The notes beneath the pieces are model-generated. The model did no database searches, had not been told where the DNA came from, and saw nothing but the letters and a program-made list of their open reading frames with translations. Below are positions 36,936-48,526 of a DNA stretch of 64,000 bases, piece by piece. The stretch comes from Membranipora membranacea (taxonomy: Eukaryota; Bryozoa; Gymnolaemata; Cheilostomatida; Membraniporidae), in the NCBI GenBank assembly GCA_914767715.1, contig OU612068.1, forward strand, positions 15,438,001-15,502,000. The letters are read 5' to 3'. Numbering within the stretch: position 1 is the stretch's first letter; each line of letters starts with the position of its first letter. The position numbers and the translations under genes are program-made.

Positions 36936-38364
36936 CCCTATTTAGGTGGGACTCTCTAGATTTCCACACCCACTTCTACCCACTTCCCACTTTTTGTAAT
37001 TCTCACCATTTCCTCCAGATGAAGGCAGCCCTATCGCAATTTTTTAGTTACTATCCTAGGACTTGTTGATGAGTTACTACTGGTAAGGTCTTTGCACACA
37101 AAATTAAACGGAATTGTGCTATTAAATAATGTTAACAAAATTACCTGTTCTGTTGTATTACAATTCAGACAAATTATTGTCAATGGGGTGGTTGATACTG
37201 GACATTAGCAAAGTAAGTGTAAGCAATGTAAGTTCCATGGGTACAGGTGTTGATGGTAAATGTATTACTCCTCAGTTTGATAGTTTAATACTAGTACACA
37301 AAGTACAAACATGAGATTATTTGGAATCAAATATGCGTTTTTAGTTCCTAGTGGCTAAAAACGCTCTCAGAGCATCAGCGGCCGAGACACCATCCCGAAC
37401 CCCATCGGGGGCTCACACTGCCCCCAAACCCCCAGATGGATCGCTCAGGTGCTCCGCACCCTCAAATCATCGCGATGCGGTGCAGTATTGCTATAAATTG
37501 AAATCTCCCTCTTTTCAATTTAGATACTCGGCGTTTGCAATCTTCCCGGCCACCACAGAAGGAGCAAACTTGTTCCAGCATCAGGCGTGGTTAACCAAAA
37601 AATAAACTCAGCCGCAATAAACTTATTAGCATATTTAAACATGCAATAGTATATCACATAATAAAAAATGAGAACTTGCACCAAAGAGTTGAACTTAACT
37701 AAATTATTGGATAATTTGGTTATATTGAGGAGACAACTCACAAATAAATTTCCTTCAAACACAACTGAACTTAACTAGGTTAATCCAGTGCAATTTATAT
37801 GAAATCGGTGAAATTACCTTGCCAACCTGGGAGAATACCCTAATGCTTGCAGAAGCAGGGTAATATTAATATCATAGCAAACACCGACATCCCTGAAACT
37901 TGACTGGGACTGTAGATCACTGATAAACTAGATTTCATTAAAAACAAATTGAATATTGAGTTTAATTTAAGTTCTAGAACTAACACTGATCAGAAGTAGG
38001 CTTGGCGTAGGAATATTGCAGAAGCCGTCGTTCATTGTTACTGCTCTAGATGGAACAAGGGAAAACCCCTTGAAGGAATTGTAAATAAAACTTTAGGTAA
38101 AATACTCCTTATTCAGGACTAAATCCAAAACGAATGGCAGTAACTAACACTTCAGCCACAGTCAGATCAGACTACGCCTACACCTAAAATTGGTCAGCGC
38201 TACCAAGAGTTCTTCACCTCCTTACTGATTTTTAATTGGCTTGCTTGACTTGATATCCATGATCATGACTCTGCAGAACGCCAAACGTCTGACAATGTAT
38301 AAATACTCGCTTTCTAGACTTTTTAGATTACAACTCAAAACACAACACAGTTTACAATAACGCA

Positions 38365-38370
38365 TTTATT
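38365..38370 (-). promoter_or_regulatory. Possible poly(A) signal of the DPY19-like gene
   Basis: AATAAA on the minus strand, about 400 bases after the stop codon at 38772. It is the first canonical hexamer I notice downstream. Its use is inferred. Confidence 0.35.
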
Positions 38371-38771
38371 GAATAGACCAAGATCATAGAATTGCTCCAA
38401 CAAATAAAGCCCATAACCAACATAAAACAACGAACATAAAAATGGCAAATTAAAATGAAAATGCAGAATAAAACAGATTAAATGAGGAGTACAATGTATG
38501 AGATTATACCCTTTGTCTATATTTGATACATAACATTAATTTATCATAATCAGTACAAGTGTACATAAACTATTCGAATAACCTGACTGGCAGTCAGAAT
38601 CTTGGGCTATGATATATATTGAGGAAAAAACCCTCAATAAAGTTACGTGTAGATAAACATATTAGTAAAGCGATTTGCTCTAGAATGGCATACAGATCTT
38701 TGTCTAAGTATTGCAACAGTTGAGATCTCAATAAAATTGAGCATTTCATTATTATGACATATTTTCTAGCT

Positions 38772-41700
38772 TTAGACATCTACATCCAGCACCCTGAAGA
38801 CGTCAAACTTGACATTTTTGTAAACTTGTTCAAAGTATGGTCCAGAATCTCTTACCATCACAAGACACAATGGTTCTTTACCCCTGTTAGCAGGGTCCTC
38901 CACATCCCAGATCTCAGGCATTGTACAACCTTTGCTGTCAAATATAAAACATCACTGTTACGGCAAAAGTCTGACTATCGAAGAGCCATTACCTCACAGC
39001 AGTCAAAGTTCCCACATCATATTTTTCTCAATCACACACACATATAACTGGCTTTCTATCACTAATTGACGGTCCTGAATAATTGAATCCAGTCAGACTT
39101 CTCCTTCACCAGCTCACAACTGTACCACTCCCACCCTATTAACTTTGAGCACATCAACACCCACTCTTAGCGCAGAAGGTCAAAAATGGTATCATATTTG
39201 CTAGTTTTCCATTGACGACAATCTGCATGTAAGCTACTTATTGAGGTATTTGTGTTTGTTAAAATAAGCAGGTTTATTAGTTGGTATTTCATTATCAACC
39301 ATGATATCTCTCAGTGGTGGGTGACTATGAAATGGCAACTCAAAACACTTGATTTAATTCTAAGTTGGAACACTAATGACTGTATTTAGCTATGGATTAG
39401 CTTACCCAGCATTATTCCTGACACACCAGCCTCCCTCGTACACAATGTACTGCACTTTGAGCTCCTTACAGATCTCATATAACTCCTTCTTACTTTTACG
39501 GCTCGTCATTGTGTATATCTTTTTGGTTCTAGCTCTATATGTGATTATGTAGAAACAATTTTGATAAGGTTCGTGTGATTGACCTTGGATGTATATAAAA
39601 TGAATACAGATGTACTTTAAAATATAACTTTTAATTAGTCTATTTAAACAGCCAAGATCAGGCACGGATATATTAATCAAGCAGCAACATGTTCATCAAA
39701 ATCACACCCATTCAATTATACTTTGCAACATAATTAACTATATGAAATTGGAGTTACTTTCTCCTTGAACTAGTTGTTCAGAGAGAGGATAACTCAAATT
39801 TACATTATCAGATTACAGCATTTATTATTTTCACTACTTTGTGATTGTCTTCATGGGTAGATCTGTAAGAGAGTCATTTTTATAATAACAATGGCTAAAT
39901 AATATTCAAGTTCTGGTTACCTTATTCCAGCATCTTCATAATGGGGATGGTTTATAATTGGCCGGAGAGTGGACAGCTTTATATTGGCCATGGTTGGCAT
40001 AGCACCTCCAAACACAGCATCTAAAGTATAACATTCATCATGTTTGATAGGTATAGTAAACACAATTTTTAGAAAAAATGTAAAATTGATGAAATTTATT
40101 AGTATGTTCTTTTATTTTATTATCAAAAGTATTAGAGTGCATGTTATTATTAAACTAGCAACAGTAACACAAAATCTATTCACTCATGACTATAGCATTG
40201 TTGAGTAGCGCATCAATGTTTGGAACAAAATTTTAACAACACTGTACATACCATTGTGTTAGACAGCCTCAGAAATATTGCAACAAAGTTAAATTGTGGA
40301 TGTATGTTGTGCAATGAATAACCAACCTTCGGGAGTGTTGTCATTAATCCAGTCAAGTAGATCCTCCTGGGGGTAATTACTGTACTCTCCTTTTACATTC
40401 CACTGCTGTTTGAGAAATCCGTAACCATTAAAGCTCATGGCAGCAATAAGAAGCAGTACTAGTCCTCTGTGAACGTTAGCATTAGGTATCACTGAACCAA
40501 GCAGCTGAAACATCAAAAAATAGCATGACATGAAAGAATTAACTTCCAATTCAATAGATCAATCAGCAAGCACTGATAGACATGCACGCTACTAGTTTCT
40601 AAACACATGTTTCCAGGTTTTTTACATAAATTTAAGATGCGCAGATTCCAAAGGAACACATTTATATTTTGGCTAAGGGCTGATATGATAAACAAACCAC
40701 TAATGGCTATCGTGTTATAAGATGGACAAACCTTTCTGGAGGCAAGAACTCCAGCAACCAGACAGAGCTGAGGGGTAGCAAATAGCTTCAATCTCATGAT
40801 AATCACGGCCATCATTATAAACGCACACATCTGAAGTACATTGTATAAAACCTGCAAACAAAGAGACCGTTTTGTGTTATTGAAGATGTCACGTCACTGT
40901 GTTTCAAATATGATATTTAAAATATTCAGCAGAAAACAACAGAGAGAAGGCAGAACAAATCTTGATTGAAATTTCATTACACTGTCACAGCCATTGTAGT
41001 TATATTACTATACCCTGTTTGCTCGAACAAGCAGTGATTGATTTTTTAGTCTCCGATATAACTTCATCACAATGGACAGAAGGACACTATAAGATGATGC
41101 AAGCAAAACCGATAGAGCACATTCTTACCTCAGCATGCTCTTTTTCTCTCTCCATGTCCCGCTCCGGGTGTGTGATGACTCCTTCTGAAGCTGAGCGACT
41201 AAAGTTTATCCACTCTCTTCTCAGTATCTACATAACAAACAAAAGACTGGACCAAGTCACAGACGACAAAAGTGGGACGATGAATCTTTTCAAATGTATT
41301 ACATTCAATATTGACTTTTTGGGAGCTTGACGTGTTAGAGGGAATTCCAAAAAAATTTAACACATAGCAATTTTTGGCAACATGTTCTGTCGACAAACAT
41401 GTAAGAACAGCATGCATGTATAAATCTGTATCTACACATCCATAAGAGATAATTTTAATTTTAATGAAAAGAAACTCGATAATTTTTGCACTTTACTGAA
41501 GAAACATTAAAAGTAATGTCAGAAGAGCTGATTGGGAATTAAGGCAGTGTAAGACATACTTACAGTAAAAGCCAAAATAAAAACAGCGAGAAGCATAGAT
41601 GGGATAAGTCCGGTACTGATCAGCTTGTGGTAGGTATCCCTCTCCAAGAAGTCAAATTCTTTAGCGCATGTGTACAGCAAGGTGTCAAATGTTTTGTGAT

Positions 41701-44700
41701 CGCTGAATTTACTCTTCAATATATCACCGATGTGCGCCTAAAAAATCATTACTATTTGACAGCGAGCCCACATATGCAGCTCACTTATAAGTCCTAGATA
41801 ATATTCTGTTCCCATCACAGTACACCAGTATTTCCAGGTACTTTGTAAATAAAATATTATTCTCGAATATATATAGTATGACATTACTATAAGCCATGTA
41901 ATGGTTTAATAGAAAATGCTGGGCTACCAGTTATCAACTCATCATGTCAACACAAAGGTAACTACAGTAATTTTAAATTTTAAAACAGTTGGACAACATC
42001 ATTCAACATTGCCAAGGCTAATGCTATGTTCTGCCAGGTGCCATATAACTGGCTGTATCGGGTGAGCCATCCACTCAAATGCCTATGAGTGTCGGGGTCT
42101 CCAAGGGGCAAAAATCAGACACACTGGTCTTATGTCTGTCTTTTTATTACTCACATCATCTTCAATTCGAAAGATTTTACTCATCAATGCCTTGAGGCCA
42201 ACCATACCAACAAGAAGGATAACTCCCTGTACTATGAGTATAACTGGTCGATACTGAAGTTTACGCAGTGAGCCATCCACCAACAGTATAGCCTACCAAA
42301 TAGATGAACACAGCTGTCTGAAATCCAAGTTATATATATAAATGAAAAGTCATCCGAATTCCAACCATGTTGACAATTTTTACATACACACTAATCTGAG
42401 GGACAAAGCTAATAAATGTTACATGGATTACACAGATTAGGACCTATACTATATCCTTAAAGGGCAACCAAGGTTTCGCAGTAATGCATTGATGGGTAGT
42501 AAATAATGTGCTAGGCAGCATCAGCTTTGTGCATTTTGCAATGAAAAAACTCAAAATAGTTGCTGACTCTAAGCTGGGTAACACCACTCTGCCTGCAGGA
42601 TAGACTTGTGACATAGTCTATCTCTGCAGCACAGCGGTGGTGCGCTGCCTTCCATAAAGAAAGGCAACTCCCAGGGTTCAAGGTTATGAGATATAAAAAC
42701 CAGTGTTCCATTTAGGCCCAAATATTTCTAAATTATGGGTTTCCATTGTTTTCCCAATTTTGGTACTCAGACTAGGTGAATTAGTTCAAGCCCTATGCTG
42801 CAGAGACGAACGTTTAGGTTCCAAGACATTGCTGTAATGATGATAGAGCACAGGCTAAATAATAACAGGAACAGGAAACTGCTCTGTGGTATTCTATTTT
42901 AGCTGAGTTTGATTACCTGATGGATGAAATGCTTCACAATAATTCTGGCTGAATAATCATCCGAATTAGATATTGTCTTTTTCCCTATGCAGAAGGTGCA
43001 ATCTGCTATTAATCACAAAGAAGTTGTTTGAAACCCTGGTTGCCCTTTAAAATATTTTCAGGGAGACGTACCCATACGGCTAGAATGCAGGAGGAGTAGA
43101 ATGATGTCAGCAACATTTCATTCCCAAACAGCATCACAAAACTCACCAGCAGTCCAAGCTATAACAGCAAGAATAGAATAAAGGCTTACAAATGTTTTGA
43201 GCACATCACTGCATTTGGTTACTTACTATGGCAAATTCTGATTTCAAGAAGAGTAAAGTTTTCTTTAAAATGATTATGATGCCAATAAAAGTATTAAGAT
43301 ATCTTTTATTTAGAGGAGAATGGAGAGGAAAAGTACCAAAGAGTAAATGAGTTGTTTCACTTATGCTAGAATTTGATTTTGAAATGGCTTCATTATACAG
43401 TTAGTTGTATATTTTCGGTACAATATTTTCTGTTGGGAGGCAGCTCGACCCTGTGATACCTCAAATATTTGAACTTGTCCAATATTTGACTTTCAGTGTG
43501 TCAAAGATTATCAACCATTAACTCCTTAATTCTCATACCAATCAAAACTTACAGTATGCCCTGTAGTGATAATCTTCATTCTTTTATAATTAATGAATCC
43601 AAGAACATGGCATCCCAATACTGCAATAAGTTGAGTCATCAAAGCGAATTGAGCAAACTGTAAAATAAGAGAGTAATGTGATCATATAAGAGTTATCCTG
43701 CTCAAGATATATTCTGCCCTTGGCAGGTAAAAACCAAAGTCCTAGGTATTTTTCTTTAATATTTAAGTTAGCAAAAATTAAATCAATCAAATGAAGTTAC
43801 TGATATGAAATTTTGAATCGGTTCTTGGTTATATAATCAAACCTTCCGCAACAGAGATAAATATTTAATAGTGTTATTATTCGATATGCATATAAAAACA
43901 AAAGCAAATGAAATAAATACTAAATAATAGCAACAATAATAGCAAGGTTTATCAGCATCATATTATAATTGTCAACACGCCAATACTATTTTCATTGCGA
44001 TATTACAATCATTTCAAATACATTAAGTTTACATATCATCAACCAGTTGATGGCATAGCGAATGCTGCACCTTCATTTACCATGCCATCAACAAGGCTTG
44101 CGATATTAACCTCGCTGTTTGTACAGGATAAAAAGAAAGAAACTGAACAGATATCCAGAGGATACAACCGGAACTACAGAATTTAAGGCTGAAGAAACGT
44201 AGCCATATCAGTTTTAACATAGAGTGATATTGTCAAGGATTGAGGTATATAATTACCTGCCATGGCAGCATGAAGGAGACGATAAGAGCAGCCAGGATGA
44301 CTGAGTCTCTGTTGTTAGGATTTGGTTTTCTGGCAAAAAGACGACGAGGCTGAGATTAGTTAAAAAAGGTTATGGAATTGATCAATCATGTCATTTTAAC
44401 TGATAATCACCATTACATACATGTCTTCTGATCACATGGTAACATTTAAGTATCATTGGTAAGATTAAGATGCAACGAGCCCCTTAATACTGTGCGTAAG
44501 CTATGATTCCAAACATGATAATATAAGCAAGTGAATCTACTTTTAAAAATAGCATAGCTTACTTGAGTAGGTATGATAAATAGAGCATCTCCATGATGAG
44601 CATCGGGAAAGCAAAACTCTCTCTCAGTGGTGGAGTCCACATAACACGAGTACATTCTCCATGGTTAAAGAAATAACCTGCTACGGTAATAAATCCCCCA

Positions 44701-47488
44701 AATATGCTCCCGCTGTCGGAAAAAAACATACATATGTCTTATAACTTAAAAACTACAGACAGGGAGGGAGTTAATATCGACAAGACATTGATATGGACAT
44801 GAAGTTATGTCCTCAACCAACATGAGAGCACAACTACTATAATAGATCTCAGATGTTCTCGAAGCTACAGTCCCTGCTACAGCTGACTACTAGCTCTCGT
44901 TGTTCACATGTGATATGAACGGAGTAGCCATTCTAAAATTATATCAGGCAATTACCTGATGAGTGTGCCAAATAAAAAGTATACTCCCATCATAACTCCA
45001 TTCAGGATCATCACAGCTGTCACATAAAAGTAAGTGGGCTCTCCTAACCCTGAAGAATAACACAACATAAAAATAATACTGCCATGTTGTAATGTAATAA
45101 AACTGAACGCATTCAAGATTTGGAGTTCGGTTGATACATCTACAAGAATCTATGGAAGAAACTTGTTCTCTACTTTTTTTGGTAAAATTAGTCGACTTCT
45201 GCATACTTGCCACTCAGCTTGAACACAGTTTGCTGTTTTTAATGTTAGATTTTGATTTTATTTTAGCTGAGAGTTGAACCTCTAAACCAGTTTTTTTGTG
45301 GTGTTAAAAGTTAATATGAACCTCATTGTGAGTCTTTGTGTTTAACAGTAGTGAAAGCTCAACTGACATTATGACATAGTAATGAAACACACTCAGGCTT
45401 TGGTGATTGACAGTGGATAATTATCAGACATCATATTTATTCTGGATTACCTTCACAGCTTGGTACTGGAGCCTTTCCTTCTCCTCTATTCACTTGATAG
45501 CACCATTTGACAATCCACTTGTTGGCATCGGCCATATCTACATAATATCTAAATGCTGCACCCAACACAACCTGTGTAAAAGATCAAAATAATAATTATC
45601 ATAATATAGTTGAGTCTAAAAATGCTAGCAAAGTAAAATCAATACACAGGAAGTTTGAGAATTTACACACCTCATGTCAATGGCTCACATAAGGGTTACA
45701 ACTGGCATAATATTGAGCTACTTTTTATGTAAATAAAGTCAAACAACGATACAGGCAATCCTGAAATTATCATGCTGGCTTGTTGATATGATATTAATAA
45801 TAATCAACTTTCTAAAATATTTGAATTTCAGAGTTTTTGTCTGATTACAGTTGTCATTTGGTAGTCTGTAGAACAATCATAGGTGATCAAAATAAAAGTT
45901 TGGAGAAAAAGTGCCTACCAAGGTTTTGATCAACATAAATGCCGCTATAGAAAAAGATTAAACCTAGCCAAGTTGATGATTCTACCATTAAGGAACCATG
46001 GAAATTAATAGTCATTACCGCAGATTTGACAGATACATGATGATTAATTGTGTGGGGCTTGTCGCCACATCAAAACCTGAAAAGGTAATTTTTCAAGTCA
46101 AATACGGCAACGTGGCTATACATGACAGGTATGGATAAACTAATATTATACCATCAATAAATCTACTACGTGGAACCTCTTTCCAACATGACACTCTTAC
46201 ACCAATCAACTAATCGATTGCTCCCAGCAAAATTTATGCAAAATGTCAGGAACCGAAACGAATGAGTTTGCATACCTCTGGGTAGAGGTTGAATCGTTTG
46301 AGAGTATTGATAGTATCAGGATACTCAGTCACATTATCACTGGTAATTTGGTTCATTCCATCCCAGAAAGAATCAGCATTGGCAATTGTCTTAAAGTATG
46401 AGTAGTAGAGACCCTGTAGCAGAAACATGGAAAGTAACATAACAATAATATATCATTGCCCTGAAAACATACAGAACTATGGTTGCAAAAATTTTAAGTT
46501 CTTTGCAAAGACTTGATTTCCATATTTTGTGGCTGTAGTGTGATGCAACAAGACATCGAAACTGCCATTTAAATATCAACACTGCAGCCATGAGTTTGGC
46601 CCCATCGCCTCAATAAGGGATTTTTTGCCCGTCTGTCAAATAAACAATCTCGCAGCCAGTTCATGTATACACAATTTTCTTACCATCTCTGTTCTAAAGG
46701 CCATCTCCCGCTCCATGTTAGAAAGGTGGGAGAAGTGCTTGTCATTCTCAAACATGGTCATGATATGATTCTTGTGAACGGAGGCACATGTGATGGCTGA
46801 AAAAAAAACAGATCTATGTTCACATTTCATACTGAAGTGGTATTAACACATACTGTGAATTGGGAGAATAACACCGAACATAACCATAGACCCGAACAGT
46901 GAATTGACCAAATAAGCTGTGCAGAATAAATGTCATTGACAACTGCTGCTTAGCTTATTGTTTGCCTTCTGTTTTTATATTCCTATTAAGCCAGGGAGCT
47001 CACTTAATTTTACACTTATGTTATGCTTTTGAGCAAAATTTGTGCAACAAGACCTTCAATGATCCAAACACATCACAATTGGTTACATGATATATTCTTC
47101 AGCGTGGCAAAAGTCCTGAAAGTATAGTATAATACTGTTGATATAATTTGATGCTAAATGTAAAAGGTCACTTGAGATCAATTTTTAAACTACAAGACAC
47201 AAGCCTCTACTGCTCAATACTGCAAATTGTTGCAGGTATTGTCTGGTTATTGCCAACACCATACAACAGATTTTAATACATCTTACTGAATATTACAATG
47301 TGGTGCTTTAGTAATTGTTAGTGGTACCAACCTAGAATCACAACAAGAGCCCACCATCCTGCATCATATTTCCAGTCATTTTCTCGATAAGCAATGCCTT
47401 TCTTTGATGAACCCTTTTGATGGCCTGTGCCATTCTTATTGCCAGCTTTCGCCTCACTGGTATTGTTTGTCCTTTTCCTGACTGTCAT
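38772..47488 (-). CDS. DPY19-like C-mannosyltransferase, complete, 17 exons
   Basis: Exons: 47488-47332, 46796-46684, 46413-46276, 45571-45451, 45049-44956, 44712-44563, 44329-44257, 43657-43553, 43158-43072, 42292-42155, 41737-41564, 41227-41129, 40851-40732, 40504-40327, 40020-39921, 39534-39406, 38934-38772. All are GT-AG and in phase; 2139 bases, 712 residues. This is a multi-pass ER membrane enzyme that attaches mannose to Trp of WxxW motifs, for example in thrombospondin repeats, using dolichol-phosphate mannose. Family stretches in order are [18 protein letters not shown] and GLYYSYFKT (exons 2-3), [29 protein letters not shown] (exon 6), [28 protein letters not shown] (exon 11), [20 protein letters not shown] (exon 15), EGGWCVRNN and [15 protein letters not shown] (exon 17). 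It is closest by eye to vertebrate DPY19L1/L2; the exact paralogue is unresolved. The N-terminus is basic and cytosolic. Confidence 0.95.
42461..43046. mobile_element. TTAA-flanked MITE, family A, long copy (586 bp)
   Basis: Inverted ends AGGGCAACCAAGGTTTC (left) and GAAACCCTGGTTGCCCT (right), with TTAA at 42457-42460 and 43047-43050. It is highly similar to 7771-8147 over both flanks of the interior but keeps a middle segment (about 42590-42815) absent there. Only 21 intron bases lie between the 5' splice site of DPY19-like exon 9 and the element's TTAA. Confidence 0.88.
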
Positions 47489-48248
47489 TTCAAATCTGCA
47501 GAAAGAAGCAGATGAAAGAAAAGACCTCCTGCTTAGGTGGCAACAATGATGAACTAGTTCATAGGTGGCAAACCAACAACTTAAAGTGAAACTACATAGC
47601 AAGGTGGAAGGGAAATAGTGGTGTATTGTATAGTTGGAATTTGTTTACATTTAATACTTCGGAGCTTCGAAAAACAATTTATACCACTACAGGAAGCAGA
47701 ATGCTAATGGTCAATGTTCAACAAGTGGTTGCTGTTCAGATTACCAGTAGTAATTTTGAGAACACATAGTAATTAAATACACACACAGGCCACAGAATAG
47801 AATTGCGTTCAGTGACACAGGCCTAGCAGCTATTGAAAGACCAGTGGTTGAGTGAGTGCCCCAGTCATTGGTTGAGTGATTGGCCGAACCAGTGGTTGTG
47901 TGATTGTCCCAATCACATTACTACAAAATAAAGTACACCTATGCTGTAGTATGTTGGATAGGCCCTGGGGGCCGATGTCAGGGAGACATGCCCCAATGCA
48001 CCTATGAGAGTTGTGTAACAAAAGGCCTTTTGTTTGTTGAACAAAGGAGTACAATGGCAGGCAAAGTGTGCTTGTCTGAATGCATGTTGGATTCATGTGA
48101 TTGCATGCTGGGGCGCGTGTATGCTAGGCTCAGCTCTCTACTTTTGCTACACTCATTTGTGGGTACACACAATCCACCCGCTGCTACGATATGTAGGAAC
48201 AACTGGTAAAGGGTATTTCACAACTGTACTTTATTTTGTAATGCAGCC

Positions 48249-48343
48249 ATGGGCCCCTGGGACTTACTTACATGTCTTTACCTTGCCAATGTCCACTGAT
48301 AGTGGACATTGGCAAAGTAAAGACATGTAAGTCCCAGGGGCCC
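48249..48343. repeat. 95-bp near-perfect palindromic insertion with 9-bp direct repeats
   Basis: ATGCAGCCA at 48241-48249 and 48344-48352 (one base shared with the element) brackets arms of about 45 bases. The arms start TGGGCCCCTGGGACTTAC and meet at GTCCACTGATAGTGGAC. Only a few bases are unpaired. It has no coding potential and is not in the same sequence family as the other hairpins. Confidence 0.85.
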
Positions 48344-48440
48344 ATGCAGCCAACAATAGTTGTGTGATTGCCTGTGGTGCGAGTGTGGCTGTGTCAGCCA
48401 GTGGACTTGGGTTCTGTGATTGTCCCAGCCAGTGGTTGAG

Positions 48441-48474
48441 CAATGAACTCCCTCTTCAGAGAGGAAGTTCATTG
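48441..48474. repeat. Hairpin insertion, CAATGAACTCCCTC family, in minisatellite
   Basis: CAATGAACTCCCTCTTCAGA followed by GAGGAAGTTCATTG forms a 34-base hairpin with a short loop. GGTTGA occurs at 48434-48439 and 48475-48480. The right arm has lost a G relative to other copies. Because the surrounding minisatellite itself repeats GGTTGA, the direct repeat is weaker evidence here. Confidence 0.65.
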
Positions 48475-48492
48475 GGTTGAATGAGTGCCCCA

Positions 48493-48526
48493 ATGATGAA
48501 CTAAATATATATAAGTTCATTATTTG
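48493..48526. repeat. Hairpin insertion with AT-rich loop in minisatellite
   Basis: ATGATGAACT and AGTTCATTAT arms enclose AAATATATATA, bracketed by GTGCCCCA at 48485-48492 and 48527-48534. GTGCCCCA is also part of the minisatellite unit, so the duplication could be pre-existing. Confidence 0.5.

Larger units (their letters stand above)
34488..38771. other. Intergenic region between ARMH3 and the DPY19-like gene
   Basis: A 4.3-kb interval with no recognisable coding exon. It holds palindromic short repeats (35551, 35390), decayed copies of the GTTCCCTC palindrome family (about 35.64-35.71 and 37.54-37.57 kb), a SINE, an ATCC microsatellite and the likely 3' UTR of the DPY19-like gene. The ARMH3 promoter should lie just above 34487; no core motif is evident. 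Confidence 0.5.
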
